The notes beneath the pieces are model-generated. The model did not search any database. It saw only the letters and a program-made list of their open reading frames with translations, and was not told the origin of the DNA. Of a stretch of 64,000 nt of DNA, positions 27,276-35,925 are shown piece after piece. The position numbers and the translations under genes were made by a program. The DNA comes from Pseudonocardia terrae. GTDB lineage: Bacteria > Actinomycetota > Actinomycetes > Mycobacteriales > Pseudonocardiaceae. The stretch covers positions 44,262 through 108,261 of the forward strand of contig NZ_JAJTTE010000023.1 in NCBI RefSeq assembly GCF_021343995.1, in the 5' to 3' direction. Numbering within the stretch: the stretch's first letter is position 1; each line of letters opens with the position of its first letter.

Positions 27276-28856
27276 ATGAGTTCAGAGACCGACCAGCCGA
27301 GACAGCGCACGGTCGCCGAGCTGCTCGCCGAGAACGGCGGCACCGCGGCGTCCGGGCGGCGTCGACGGCGCCGGGAGGCCGACGACCCGGGCGCCGAGTC
27401 GGTCGGGGGTCCTCCCGCCGCGGAGGGCCCGGGCGTCCCCGGCCGGCACGGCGGGACGCCGGCGTGGCGCCCCGAGCCGACCCCCGAGGCCCCTGCCGAG
27501 TCCTGGCGCGGCGGCGCGCCGCCGTCGGCCGCTCCCTGGGAGCCCGGCGGACGCGGTGGCCCGCGCCTCGAGCGCGAGTCCGAGCAGCCCCGGGACGAGC
27601 GCGGTGCGGGTGTCGGCAGCGGTGCGTCCGGGACGGGTTCCGGGCCGGGCGGCTTCGGAGCCCGCGGCGTCGGCCGCCCGAGCGAGGACGCCGCGCAGAA
27701 CGGCTTCCCCCGCAACGGCACCCCGAACGGCTTCGGCCCCGGACCGCAGGCGGGGCAGCAGCGCCCCGGCCCGAACGGCTTCGGCCCGCCCGCACCCGGG
27801 CAGGAGGGCGCGGGACCGGACGCGTTCGCCCCGAACGGGTTCGATCGGAACGGCGGCCCGAACGGCTTCGGCCAGAATGGTCAGAACGGCACCGGGCAGA
27901 ACGGTCTCGCCCCGCCGCGCGCCCGGCAGAACGGCGCCCCGAACGGCGGCGCCCCGAACGGCGGCGCCCCGAACGGCGGTGCCCCGAACGGCGGCGCCCC
28001 GAACGGCGGCGCCCCGAACGGCGGCGCCCCGAACGGCGGCGCTTGGAACGGCGCCGCTCAGAACGGGGCGAGTGCCCTCCAGGACCGCCCGGGCGGGCCG
28101 GGGCAGAACGAGCCGTCCCCGGCCGGCCCGCTCGACCGCTTCCCCCACCGCCCGGAGCCGCCCGCCCAGGGCGCCCGGGCCGGCGCCGCGCCGAGCAGCC
28201 CGCCCGCGGAGGCCGGGCGCGCCGGCGCGCCGGAGCGGTCGCCGTGGGCCCCGAACGGCCGCCCCACGCGGCCGGGCGAGCCCGGCACCGAACAGCTCGG
28301 CCGCGTCCGCGCGCCGCAGGACGAGCCGCTGACCGCCCCCTTCGGGTCCCTGTACGCCGGCCCGCCGACCCAGCTCGGCGGCCGCCCCGTCGACGAGGAC
28401 GACGCGGGTCCGCCGACCCAGTTCGACGTCCCGCCGCTCGACGACGAGGACGAGGACGACGCCGGTCCGCCGACCCAGCTCGGCGCGCCCGCGCTCGACG
28501 ACGAGGACGACGACACCTATCAGGCCCCCGCGGGCCTCGGCCGGCGTGCGTCCGTCGACGTCGAGGAGGACGAGGACGACGAGGAGGACGAGGGCACGCC
28601 GCAGGGCTGGGCCGTCGTCATCGGCCAGTGGATCGCCGGCGCCCTGGTCGGCGCCGCGGTGTGGGTCGGCTTCCGCTACCTGTGGTTCAACCTGCCGGTG
28701 GTCGCCCTCGCCGCCGCCGTGATCATCACGGTCGGCCTCGTGCTCGGCGTCCGCGCGCTGCTGCGCAACGACGACCTCCGGACCACCGCCTTCGCCGTGG
28801 GCGTGGGCCTGCTCCTGACCGTCTCGCCCGCGATCCTGGTACTCCTGGAAAGGTGA
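27276..28856 (+). CDS. Disordered NG-repeat protein with C-terminal membrane helices
   Basis: A 526-residue protein. The first ~430 residues are low-complexity: Pro/Gly/Asn-rich with many NGF and NG steps, a run of GGAPN pentapeptides (~222-258), then four acidic stretches with a repeated PPTQLG/PPTQFD motif (~360-410). Three hydrophobic helices end the protein (~450-470, 473-492 and 505-522), so the tail sits in the membrane and the long arm faces one side. It begins 17 bp after ppx and overlaps the next gene by 4 bp (GTGA). The position equals that of Rv0497, a smaller membrane protein, so the C-terminal part is probably the conserved core and the arm an expansion. Function unknown. Confidence 0.78.
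   Translation: MSSETDQPRQRTVAELLAENGGTAASGRRRRRREADDPGAESVGGPPAAEGPGVPGRHGGTPAWRPEPTPEAPAESWRGGAPPSAAPWEPGGRGGPRLERESEQPRDERGAGVGSGASGTGSGPGGFGARGVGRPSEDAAQNGFPRNGTPNGFGPGPQAGQQRPGPNGFGPPAPGQEGAGPDAFAPNGFDRNGGPNGFGQNGQNGTGQNGLAPPRARQNGAPNGGAPNGGAPNGGAPNGGAPNGGAPNGGAPNGGAWNGAAQNGASALQDRPGGPGQNEPSPAGPLDRFPHRPEPPAQGARAGAAPSSPPAEAGRAGAPERSPWAPNGRPTRPGEPGTEQLGRVRAPQDEPLTAPFGSLYAGPPTQLGGRPVDEDDAGPPTQFDVPPLDDEDEDDAGPPTQLGAPALDDEDDDTYQAPAGLGRRASVDVEEDEDDEEDEGTPQGWAVVIGQWIAGALVGAAVWVGFRYLWFNLPVVALAAAVIITVGLVLGVRALLRNDDLRTTAFAVGVGLLLTVSPAILVLLER
27930..28050 (+). repeat. 15-bp tandem repeat encoding GGAPN pentapeptides
   Basis: About seven near-identical 15-bp units (GGCGGCGCCCCGAAC) lie inside the NG-repeat protein gene. 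The near-perfect DNA identity points to recent slippage, so copy number is likely to vary between strains. Confidence 0.85.
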
Positions 28857-29704
28857 CCTCCCCGCCGGTCGCCCTGTCCACCGCCTCGGTCTACCCGGAG
28901 CCCGCCGCGGCGGCGTTCGAGCTGGCCGCCGAGCTGGGGTACGACGGCGTCGAGCTGATGGTCTGGACGGATCCGGTGTCGCAGGACGTCCGGGCCGTCG
29001 AGCGGCTCGCGGAGCGGTACGGGGTGCCGGTGCTGGCCGTGCACGCGCCCTGCCTGGCCGTCACGCAGCGGGTGTGGGGGTCGGACCCGGTCACGCGCAT
29101 CCGCCGGTCCGTGGCGGCCGCGGAGCGCTTCGGGGCGCGCACCGTCGTGCTGCACCCGCCCTTCCGCTGGCAGCGCCGCTACGCCGCGGGGTTCGCCGAC
29201 GAGGTGGCACGCGCGGGGGAGCGGGCCGGCGTGCGGCTGGCCGTCGAGAACATGTTCCCGGTGGCGCGGGGGCGGATCCGCACCGTGCCCTACGCGCCCG
29301 GCTTCGACCCGACGGACGTCGGCCACAGCTTCTACACGCTCGACCTCTCGCACACGGCCGCGGCCGGGTCCGACGCCCTCGCCATGCTCGACCGCATGGG
29401 CGACGGCCTGGTCCACCTGCACCTCACGGACGGGTCCGGTGCCCCGCGCGACGAGCACCTGGTCCCCGGGCGCGGCACCCAGCCCTGCGCCGAGGTGTGC
29501 GAGCGGCTGGCGACCGGCCGGTTCGCGCGCGAGGGTGTGGTGGTCCTCGAGGTCAGCACCCGGCGCTGCCGCAACCGCGAGCAGCGGACGACGCTGCTGG
29601 CCGAGGCGCTCGTCTACGCGCGCCTGCACCTGGTCGCGCCGGTCCCGCCGGTGTTGACCGTTCCCGAGCAGGCGCCGCTGCCGGAGCCCGCGCCGCAGGG
29701 TTAG
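28853..29704 (+). CDS. Sugar phosphate isomerase/epimerase-type TIM-barrel protein
   Basis: A 283-residue protein of the AP-endonuclease-2 / xylose isomerase-like TIM barrel family (Rv0498-like). Strand ends carry the usual metal ligands: ELGYDGVELMVW (~31-42, with Glu), VLAVHAPC (His), VVLHPPFRW (His ~99), LAVENMFP (Glu ~127), YTLDLSHTA (Asp/His ~161) and LVHLHLTDG (~185). Substrate is unknown; sugar phosphate isomerisation or a nucleotide-cleavage role have been proposed for relatives. The GTG at 28853 overlaps the upstream stop by 4 bp, which fixes the start and indicates coupling with the NG-repeat membrane protein. Confidence 0.85.
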   Translation: MTSPPVALSTASVYPEPAAAAFELAAELGYDGVELMVWTDPVSQDVRAVERLAERYGVPVLAVHAPCLAVTQRVWGSDPVTRIRRSVAAAERFGARTVVLHPPFRWQRRYAAGFADEVARAGERAGVRLAVENMFPVARGRIRTVPYAPGFDPTDVGHSFYTLDLSHTAAAGSDALAMLDRMGDGLVHLHLTDGSGAPRDEHLVPGRGTQPCAEVCERLATGRFAREGVVVLEVSTRRCRNREQRTTLLAEALVYARLHLVAPVPPVLTVPEQAPLPEPAPQG

Positions 29705-29763
29705 GGATCACGAGCGGCACGCGTCACACCGCCGGAGTCCGCCCGGCGTGATACGACCGCTTC

Positions 29764-30603
29764 ATGGCTCCCACCGATGTGACCGTCGATCGGCCCTTCG
29801 CGACGTCCACCGTGCTGACCGACGAGGGCGGGGGACGGTTCACCGCCGAGCTCGGCACGCTCTTCTCGATCGGCGGCAAGGCCCACGGCGGCCTGCTGAT
29901 GGTCCTGCTGACCAAGGCGGCGCTGGCCCGGCTCACCACGGAGCACGGCGGGGACACCGAGCTCGATCCCGTGGTCGTCGGCACGGAGTTCCTGCGCGCC
30001 CCCGAGCTGGGCACCGTGGAGCTCGAGACGGACGTGCTGAAGCTGGGCCGGCAGGCGTCGGTCGCCGCGGCCCGGATGATCCAGAGCGGGAAGCTGCTGC
30101 TCTCCGCCACGGTCACCGCCGGGGCGCTGCCCGACGCCGACCCGAGTTGGCTGTCCGAGTCCCCGATGCCGCTGGAGCCGCCGGCGGACGCGATCGACTT
30201 CGTGCCCGACGTCCGCACCCCCGGCGAGGGGCTCGCGGCCGCCACCGAGGCGCGGTACGACCCGGCCACGATGGCGTTCCTGCGCAAGGAGATCGCGGAC
30301 CCGGTGGTGCGGGGCTGGATGCGGCCGCGCGGGGAGGCCCCGGACCCGTTGTTCGCGCTGCTCGCCGGCGACGCGCTGCCACCGACCGTGTTCAACCGCG
30401 GCGGCGGGCGCGGCTGGGCGCCGACCGTGCAGCTCACCGCGCTGCTGCGGGCCCGGCCCGCGCCGGGGTGGCTGGCGCTGGAGTCCCGCTCGCACATGGT
30501 CGCCGGGACCTGGTTCGACGAGGACTGCACCGTCCGCGACTCGACGGGGCGGGTGGTCTGCCAGGCCCGCCAGCTCGCGCTGTCCCCGCTCCCGCGGACG
30601 TAG
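29764..30603 (+). CDS. Thioesterase family (double hot-dog) protein
   Basis: A 279-residue protein with the layout of TesB-like acyl-CoA thioesterases: an N-terminal hot-dog half (GGKAHGGLLMVLLTKAALAR then FLRAPELGTVELETDVL) and a C-terminal half (GWAPTVQLTALLRARP, then LALESRSHMVAGTWFDEDC). The last segment with SRSHMV..WFDED is the usual closing strand pair carrying the active-site region. It probably hydrolyses acyl-CoA or acyl-ACP thioesters. A TGATAC-like box lies 8 nt upstream of the ATG. The same neighbour order is seen in mycobacteria (Rv0499). Substrate is unknown. Confidence 0.8.
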   Translation: MAPTDVTVDRPFATSTVLTDEGGGRFTAELGTLFSIGGKAHGGLLMVLLTKAALARLTTEHGGDTELDPVVVGTEFLRAPELGTVELETDVLKLGRQASVAAARMIQSGKLLLSATVTAGALPDADPSWLSESPMPLEPPADAIDFVPDVRTPGEGLAAATEARYDPATMAFLRKEIADPVVRGWMRPRGEAPDPLFALLAGDALPPTVFNRGGGRGWAPTVQLTALLRARPAPGWLALESRSHMVAGTWFDEDCTVRDSTGRVVCQARQLALSPLPRT

Positions 30604-30652
30604 CCGCACACCCTCCCCGACCTGCCCGGATTCCGGCGGTTACCGTCGATCC

Positions 30653-31465
30653 ATGACACGTATCGCGGTTCTGGGCGCCGGCAAGATCGGCGAGGCGCTC
30701 CTCTCGGGGCTGCTCGCGGCGGGCCGGCCCGCGGCGGACCTGGTGTTCACGGAGCGGCACCCGGAGCGGGCCGCCGAGCTGTCCGGGCGCCTCGGGGTGG
30801 AGTCGGCCGACGTCGCGGGCGCCGCGGCGAAGGCGGACGTCGTGGTGGTCGCGGTCAAGCCACAGGACATCGCCCCGGTCCTCACCGAGCTGAAGGCGGC
30901 GCTGACCCCGGGGACGCTCGTGGTCTCGCTGTGCGCCGGCCTGCCCACGGCCCTCTTCGAGGGCGGCCTGCCGGAGGGGACTCCGGTCGTGCGGGTCATG
31001 CCGAACACCCCGATGGTCGTCGGCGAGGCGATGAGTGCGGTGTCCGGCGGCAGCCACGCCACCGCCGAGCACCTCGCGCTGGCCGAGGAGCTGCTCGGCT
31101 CCGTGGGTCGGGTGGTGCGTGTCCCGGAGACCCAGCAGGACGCCGTCACGGCGCTCTCCGGCTCCGGCCCGGCCTACTTCTTCTACCTGGTCGAGGCCAT
31201 GATCGACGCCGGGATCCTGCTCGGCCTGCCGCGTGCCGTCGCCGCCGACCTGATCGTCCAGTCCGCCTTCGGCGCGGCCACCATGCTGCGCGAGTCCGAC
31301 GACCACCCGGTGCTGCTCCGGGAGGCCGTCACCTCCCCGGCGGGCACCACCATCGCCGCGATCCGCGAGCTCGAGCGGCACGGCGTGCGGGCGGCCCTGA
31401 TCGACGCGATCGAGGCCGCGCGGGACCGGTCGGAGGAGCTGGGACGCTCGGTGCAGAACCGTTGA
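30653..31465 (+). CDS. proC: Pyrroline-5-carboxylate reductase
   Basis: A 270-residue enzyme of full length that reduces pyrroline-5-carboxylate to proline with NAD(P)H in the cytosol. The N-terminal GAGKIGEALLSGLL is the dinucleotide loop, VAVKPQD and VRVMPNTPMVVGEAM lie in the middle, and the P5CR signature (SGSGPAYFFYLVEAM, then GLPRAVA) falls at ~167-195. TACCGT (30641-30646) ends 6 nt before the ATG, so the message is probably leaderless. It is followed by the HTH, bS22, epimerase and acyltransferase genes, the order seen in M. tuberculosis (Rv0500 to Rv0502). Confidence 0.96.
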   Translation: MTRIAVLGAGKIGEALLSGLLAAGRPAADLVFTERHPERAAELSGRLGVESADVAGAAAKADVVVVAVKPQDIAPVLTELKAALTPGTLVVSLCAGLPTALFEGGLPEGTPVVRVMPNTPMVVGEAMSAVSGGSHATAEHLALAEELLGSVGRVVRVPETQQDAVTALSGSGPAYFFYLVEAMIDAGILLGLPRAVAADLIVQSAFGAATMLRESDDHPVLLREAVTSPAGTTIAAIRELERHGVRAALIDAIEAARDRSEELGRSVQNR

Positions 31466-31524
31466 CCCGAACGAAGGATCACGTCTCACCCTGACGCGCG
31501 GCTGAATTCCCCGCCCGTGTGGAA

Positions 31525-31546
31525 GGTGTGTCGAAGGCGTCACACC
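31525..31546 (+). promoter_or_regulatory. Inverted repeat and promoter upstream of the HTH gene
   Basis: GGTGTG and CACACC form an inverted repeat with a 10-bp spacer, 8 bp upstream of a good -10 hexamer TATCCT (31555-31560). The site overlaps where the -35 box would be, so a dimeric regulator could act here. The spacing is two bases too wide for a CRP-type site, and the binding protein is unknown. Confidence 0.45.
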
Positions 31547-31573
31547 GGCACCGCTATCCTCACGGGGAACACG

Positions 31574-31601
31574 CCGCCCGGGGGACGAGGACCCCGGGCG
31601 G
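31574..31601 (+). promoter_or_regulatory. Strong hairpin in the leader of the HTH gene
   Basis: CCGCCCGGGG and CCCCGGGCGG pair perfectly over 10 bp around an 8-base loop, 35 bp before the HTH start and after the promoter at 31555. There is no T-run, so it may be an mRNA leader structure rather than a terminator of proC. Confidence 0.45.
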
Positions 31602-31636
31602 GACCGTGGGACTTCTCCAGGGAAGGCGGTGTCCGG

Positions 31637-31870
31637 ATGGCCACGCAGCAGCCAGGGCATTCAGGGCAGCCCGAACGCATCGACAACATCGCCGCGGTGC
31701 AGTTCCTGACCGTGGCTGAGGTCGCCGCCATGATGCGGGTCTCCAAGATGACCGTGTACCGGCTGGTGCACGGTGGGGAGCTCCCCGCCGCCCGGGTGGG
31801 TCGTTCGTTCCGCGTCCCGAAGCGCGCCGTCGAGGACTACCTGCGGCACGCGTACTTCGACGCGGGCTGA
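31637..31870 (+). CDS. Excisionase/MerR-type helix-turn-helix protein (Rv0500A-like)
   Basis: A 77-residue DNA-binding protein. The winged helix-turn-helix reads FLTVAEVAAMMRVSKMTVYR, then LVHGGELPAARVGRSFRVPK (~24-63), the pattern of BldC/excisionase-like domains, and ends DYLRHAYFDAG. In M. tuberculosis and Streptomyces an equivalent gene lies between proC and the bS22 gene; the Streptomyces one was described as a BldD target. The ATG at 31637 is chosen because the upstream part of the frame is non-conserved and GGAAGG precedes it. It has its own promoter and leader (see 31525 and 31574). It is likely a housekeeping or developmental regulator rather than a phage excisionase. Confidence 0.85.
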   Translation: MATQQPGHSGQPERIDNIAAVQFLTVAEVAAMMRVSKMTVYRLVHGGELPAARVGRSFRVPKRAVEDYLRHAYFDAG

Positions 31871-31954
31871 GCGGAGTTCGCGGAGCGAACATGCGCTCCG
31901 AGCGGAGCTCGCGGAGCGAACATCCGCTCCGGGCGAAGCTCGCGGAGCGCGCAT
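31871..31954 (+). repeat. 31-bp tandem hairpin repeats
   Basis: Two full and one partial 31-bp units follow the HTH stop codon directly (31871-31901, 31902-31932, 31933-31954). The full units contain GGAGCGAACATGCGCTCC, or its ATC variant, a hairpin with 6-bp arms. They could act as a terminator or as mRNA-stabilising repeats, or be mobile palindromic repeats. Confidence 0.8.
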
Positions 31955-32146
31955 CGACCCGCTTTCCCCAGCAGTCCACGACCCCGCCCTGACGGGTCGG
32001 CCCGACCGGCGCCGGGTAGGATCGGCGACCGGTCATCGTCTCGCCGTGTGCACCCGCGTGCGCGCGACCGCCGCGCGGCGGGGACACACCCTCTCGGGCC
32101 GGCTCCCGGCCGCGAGCGAAGCAGTGAGCACAGGAGGTACCGACGC

Positions 32147-32248
32147 ATGGGCTCGGTCATCAAGAAGCGTCGCAAGCGCATGTCCAAGAAGAAGCACCGC
32201 AAGCTGCTCCGCAAGACCCGCGTGCAGCGTCGCAAGCTCGGCAAGTGA
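32147..32248 (+). CDS. bS22-type ribosomal protein (AURKAIP1/COX24 domain), 33 residues
   Basis: The peptide [19 protein letters not shown] continues [14 protein letters not shown] and is nearly all basic. It matches the actinobacterial AURKAIP1/COX24 peptide, which was found as bS22 in the mycobacterial small ribosomal subunit near the decoding region. A perfect AGGAGG lies 8 nt before the ATG. Such genes are often missed because of length. Its place between the HTH gene and the epimerase gene is the conserved one (Rv0500B). Confidence 0.93.
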   Translation: MGSVIKKRRKRMSKKKHRKLLRKTRVQRRKLGK

Positions 32249-32345
32249 GGTGTGACCCCGCCCGTCCCCGTCCGGGACGGGCCGGGGTCCACCGGCCCGG
32301 GTCGCACCCGGGATCCCTGGTCGCACGACGAACGAGGTCGGGTCC

Positions 32346-33431
32346 GTGACGCGCACGGGATCTCCCCACGACGCCGATCGCAGCAGCGACGGCGCCGCTC
32401 CCTCCGTCGTGCTGGTGACAGGTGTCAGCCGCTTCCTCGGCGGCAACCTCGCCGCACGGCTCGCCGCGAACCCCGCGATCGAGCGGGTGCTCGGCGTGGA
32501 CACCGTCCCCCCGTCCCGGGAGATGTTGCGCCGCATGGGCCGCGCGGAGTTCGTCCGCGCCGACATCCGCAACCCGCTCATCGCCAAGGTCATCTCCGGC
32601 GCCGGCGTCGACACCGTGGTGCACGCCGCCCTCTCCGCCGGCCCCGGCTCGTCCGGCGGCCGCACGGCGATGAAGGAGATGAACGTCATCGGGACGATGC
32701 AGCTCCTCGCCGCCTGTCAGAAGTCCGAGCGGATCCGGCGCGTCGTCCTGAAGTCGACCACGGCCGTCTACGGCTCAGGCTCGCGCGACCCCGCGCTGTT
32801 CGACGAGTCGATGACGCCGAAGGACCTCCCGTCCGGGGGCTACGCCAAGGACGCCGCGGAGATCGAGGGCTACCTGCGCGGCTTCGCCCGCCGCCGGCCG
32901 GACGTCACGACCACGGTCCTGCGCTTCTGCAACTACGTCGGCCCGCGCATCGAGACGGTGCTGACCCGCTACTTCGCGCTGCCGGTCGTCCCGACGATCC
33001 TCGGCTTCGACCCCCGGCTGCAGTTCCTGCACGAGGAGGACGCGCTCGCCGTGCTCGAGCGGGCCGCCGTGGAGGAGCACCCCGGGGTCTACAACGTCGC
33101 GGCCGACGGCGTGCTCATGCTCTCCCAGGCCGTCCGGCGGGCCGGCCGCGTGCAGGCCGCGGTGCCGGCGCCGCTGGTCGGGCCGGTCGGCCGGTTCCTG
33201 CGCGGCGCCCGCGTCGTCGACTACTCGCCGGAGCAGATGCGCTTCCTCAACTTCGGCCGGGTGGTGGACACGACGAGGTTGAAGGAACGCTTCGGCTTCC
33301 ACCCTCGTTGGACCACCGTCCAGGCCTTCGACGACTACGTTCGCGGCCGCGCGCTCCGGCCGGTCCTCGGGGCCGAGCGGATCGAGGCGGCGGAGCGGAC
33401 CGTCCTGCAGGCCGCTCGGATGTTGCACTAG
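32346..33431 (+). CDS. NAD-dependent epimerase/dehydratase (Rv0501-like)
   Basis: A 361-residue extended short-chain dehydrogenase. The Rossmann loop reads VLVTGVSRFLGGNLAARLAA (~20-39), followed by FVRADIRNPLIAKVI and VVHAALS. The substrate half ends with NFGRVVDTTRLKERFGFHPR. In place of the usual YxxxK the sequence reads GGYAKDAAEIEG (~164), so catalysis may differ or be lost. The homologue in M. tuberculosis is annotated galE2 without biochemical proof. The GTG at 32346 opens a Ser/Asp-rich leader before the fold; an ATG is absent. It sits 97 bp after the bS22 gene and 24 bp before the acyltransferase, likely one transcript. Confidence 0.85.
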   Translation: MTRTGSPHDADRSSDGAAPSVVLVTGVSRFLGGNLAARLAANPAIERVLGVDTVPPSREMLRRMGRAEFVRADIRNPLIAKVISGAGVDTVVHAALSAGPGSSGGRTAMKEMNVIGTMQLLAACQKSERIRRVVLKSTTAVYGSGSRDPALFDESMTPKDLPSGGYAKDAAEIEGYLRGFARRRPDVTTTVLRFCNYVGPRIETVLTRYFALPVVPTILGFDPRLQFLHEEDALAVLERAAVEEHPGVYNVAADGVLMLSQAVRRAGRVQAAVPAPLVGPVGRFLRGARVVDYSPEQMRFLNFGRVVDTTRLKERFGFHPRWTTVQAFDDYVRGRALRPVLGAERIEAAERTVLQAARMLH

Positions 33432-33455
33432 CGGGCCGCGGGGCCCTGGGGAAGC

Positions 33456-34631
33456 ATGGGGCGGCGGTCGGGGAAGTCGGACAACGGCACGGGTTCGGAG
33501 GGGGTTCGGGTGCCGGAAGCGCGCGTCATCCCGTTGCGGGCGGACGAGACCGGGGGTCGTACCCGGTGGCGGCTCGGGGAGGGCCGTGACCGCGGGAGCC
33601 GCGGGAGCGGGCGTGCCCGGCCGGGCACGGAGGCGCGCGAGACGGGACGCGAGGCAGGGCGCGAGAGCGCGCGCACCCGCCGTCCCGCTTCGAGCACGCC
33701 ACGCCCCCGCCCCTCGCTCGACGACGACCAGGTCGGCACCGAGGGCGGCGCGGTACCGCCGGTGGCCGCCGTGCCGGATCCGGAACCCCCGGCCTGGGAG
33801 GCCGGCCTGGAGGACGTGCTGCGCTTCCTGCGCCGCCGCCTCTCCGGCGACTACACCGTCGACGAGTTCGGCTACGACGCCGACCTCGCCGACTCGGTGC
33901 TGGCGCCCGCGCTGCGCCCGCTCTACGAGCGCTGGTTCCGTGTGGAGACCCTGGGGCTGCGGCACGTCCCGGACACCGGCGGCGCGCTCGTCGTCGCCAA
34001 CCACTCGGGAACCCTGCCGCTCGACGCGCTGATGACCATCCAGGCGCTGCACGACGAGCACCCCGCCGGCCGGCGGCTGCGGCTGCTCGGCGCCGACCTG
34101 ATGTTCCGGCTCCCGGTGGTCGGCGAGCTGGCCCGCAAGAACGGCGCCACCCTGGCCTGCAACGCCGACGCGGAGCGCCTGATGTCCTCCGGTGAGCTCG
34201 TCGGGGTGTTCCCCGAGGGCTTCAAGGGCATCGGCAAGCCGTTCAAGGACCGGTACAAGCTGCAGCGCTTCGGCCGCGGCGGGTTCGTCTCCGCCGCCCT
34301 GCGCACCGGCGTGCCGATCATCCCGTGCTCGATCGTCGGTGCCGAGGAGACCTACCCCAAGATCGGCGACATCGCGCCCCTCGCCCGGCTGCTCGGCGCG
34401 CCGTACTTCCCGATCACGCCGACCTTCCCGCTGCTCGGGCCGCTGGGTCTCGTCCCGCTGCCGTCGAAGTGGTACATCGAGTTCGGCGAGCCGATCTCGC
34501 TCGACGCCTACACCCCCGCCGACGCCGAGGACCCCATGCTCGTGTTCAACCTGACCGACCAGGTGCGCGAGACGATCCAGCACACCCTCTACCGGCTGCT
34601 CAGCCAGCGGCGAAACGTGTTCCTGGGCTGA
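33456..34631 (+). CDS. Lysophospholipid acyltransferase family protein (Rv0502-like)
   Basis: A 391-residue protein. The first ~110 residues are Arg/Glu/Pro-rich and disordered. The PlsC-like domain follows: VVANHSGTLPLDALM (~182-196, the His/Asp catalytic motif in an HX6D form), LLGADLMFRLPVVGELARK, LVGVFPEGFKGIGK (~248-261) in place of FPEGTRS, and IPCSIVGAEETYPKIG. The substitutions match the mycobacterial branch of the family, whose substrate is unknown; acyl transfer in cell-envelope lipid synthesis is expected. The gene follows the epimerase by 24 bp and ends at a strong hairpin. Confidence 0.85.
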   Translation: MGRRSGKSDNGTGSEGVRVPEARVIPLRADETGGRTRWRLGEGRDRGSRGSGRARPGTEARETGREAGRESARTRRPASSTPRPRPSLDDDQVGTEGGAVPPVAAVPDPEPPAWEAGLEDVLRFLRRRLSGDYTVDEFGYDADLADSVLAPALRPLYERWFRVETLGLRHVPDTGGALVVANHSGTLPLDALMTIQALHDEHPAGRRLRLLGADLMFRLPVVGELARKNGATLACNADAERLMSSGELVGVFPEGFKGIGKPFKDRYKLQRFGRGGFVSAALRTGVPIIPCSIVGAEETYPKIGDIAPLARLLGAPYFPITPTFPLLGPLGLVPLPSKWYIEFGEPISLDAYTPADAEDPMLVFNLTDQVRETIQHTLYRLLSQRRNVFLG

Positions 34632-34656
34632 CCGGGGCCGACGTGGTCGGCCCCGG
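34632..34656 (+). terminator. Hairpin terminator after the acyltransferase gene
   Basis: CCGGGGCCGAC and GTCGGCCCCGG pair perfectly over 11 bp around GTG, starting right after the stop codon and followed by TTCC. The 70-bp gap separates convergent genes, so this probably ends the ppx-to-acyltransferase transcription. Confidence 0.65.
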
Positions 34657-34701
34657 TTCCCGGCGACCGGTTCGCAGCGTCCGGTTCGCAGAGCCCGGTC
34701 C

Positions 34702-35685
34702 TCAGCGCCGCCGGTACGCCACTCCGGCGGCGACCGCCCCGGCCAGCGCGCCGGCGCCGAGCACGGAGGGCACGCCGATCCGGGCGGCCTTGCGCCCGGT
34801 GCGGAAGTCGCGGATCTGCCAGCCGCGCTCCTTGGCGACGTCGCGCAGCTCCGAGTCCGGGTTGACGGCGACGGCGGTGCCGACCGCGGACAGCATCGGC
34901 ACGTCGTTGACCGAGTCCGAGTAGGCGGTGCAGCGGCGCAGGTCCAGGCCCTCGGTGGCCGCCAGCGCGCGCACCGCGTGGGCCTTCGCCGGGCCGTGCA
35001 GGATCTCGCCGACCAGCCGCCCGGTGTAGTGCCCGTCGACGCTCTCGGCGACCGTTCCCAGGGCACCGGTCAGGCCGAGCCGCCGGGCGATGATCAGGGC
35101 CAGCTCGACGGGCGTCGCGGTGACCAGCCAGACCCGCTGCCCGGCGTCGAGGTGCATCTGGGCGAGCGCGCGGGTGCCGGCCCAGATCCGGTCGGCCATC
35201 AGCTCGTCGTAGATCTCCTCGCCCAGCGCCACGACCTCCTCGACGGGCCGGCCCGCGACGAACGACAGCGCGGTGTCCCGGTGCCCGGCGATGCCGTTGC
35301 GGTCCTCGCGCCCGCCGAGCCGGAACTTGATCTGCTGCCAGGCGAAGCCGGCGAGGTCGGAGGTGGTGAAGAACTTGCGGGCGGCGAGCCCGCGGGCGAA
35401 GTGGAAGATCGAGGCGCCGACCATCATCGTGTTGTCGACGTCGAAGAAGGCGGCCGCGGTCAGGTCCCGGTCCGCCGCCTCGGACGGCGGCGTCCCGCCG
35501 GCGGCCACGGCGGCCGCCGCCGCGGCCTCACCGGCGCGCTGCGCGCGGTCGACCGCGGTGGCGTCCTCGATCACGTCGGTCGTCTCGGTGACGCCCGCCA
35601 CCTCGCCATGGGCACCGTTCCGGAGCGGGTCCGCGGCACCGTTCCTGTCCTGCGCGTCCGCGCCCTGCGGCTCACCGTGCTCCAC
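34702..35685 (-). CDS. HAD-IB family phosphatase (SerB1-like)
   Basis: A ~327-residue protein. The HAD motifs are [15 protein letters not shown] (nucleophile Asp in DVDNT, ~103), [15 protein letters not shown] (motif II Thr), [13 protein letters not shown] (motif III Lys) and [16 protein letters not shown] (motif IV). Members of HAD-IB dephosphorylate phosphoserine or related small phosphoesters; the M. tuberculosis neighbour equivalent is called SerB1. The N-terminus is uncertain: GTG at 35685 is used, but the frame is open to 35880 and weaker starts exist. A C-terminal helix ([20 protein letters not shown]) may touch the membrane. It is transcribed toward the acyltransferase gene. Confidence 0.85.
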   Translation of the reverse strand: MEHGEPQGADAQDRNGAADPLRNGAHGEVAGVTETTDVIEDATAVDRAQRAGEAAAAAAVAAGGTPPSEAADRDLTAAAFFDVDNTMMVGASIFHFARGLAARKFFTTSDLAGFAWQQIKFRLGGREDRNGIAGHRDTALSFVAGRPVEEVVALGEEIYDELMADRIWAGTRALAQMHLDAGQRVWLVTATPVELALIIARRLGLTGALGTVAESVDGHYTGRLVGEILHGPAKAHAVRALAATEGLDLRRCTAYSDSVNDVPMLSAVGTAVAVNPDSELRDVAKERGWQIRDFRTGRKAARIGVPSVLGAGALAGAVAAGVAYRRR

Positions 35686-35855
35686 AACCACCTCGGGTCC
35701 TACCACCTGGGGGCTTCCCGGCCCGCGCTGCTCGCGCCGGGCCACCCGCCGTGCCGATCCGTCCACCGCCCCGGCCGGTCCGTGACCACCCGGGCACCGC
35801 CCGTCCAGCCTACTGGGCGACCCCGCCCGGACCGACGCGAAACGGCCGCGGACGC

Positions 35856-35896
35856 GGAACGGGGCCGCACGGTGTGTCACCGCGCGGCCCCGTTCC
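35856..35896 (-). terminator. Hairpin terminator after the DUF5667 gene
   Basis: GGAACGGGGCCGC and GCGGCCCCGTTCC pair over 13 bp, with a smaller GGTG/CACC stem in the loop. It lies 30 bp after the stop of the minus-strand DUF5667 gene and before the HAD gene, so it should end the sigma/anti-sigma transcript. Confidence 0.65.
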
Positions 35897-35925
35897 GTGG
35901 CGGCCCGGCCGCCCGAGCCGTCCGT

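Noticed and set aside
31637..31870. Phage or element excisionase
   Set aside because: Its place between proC and the bS22 gene is conserved in actinobacteria, and no integrase or attachment site lies nearby.
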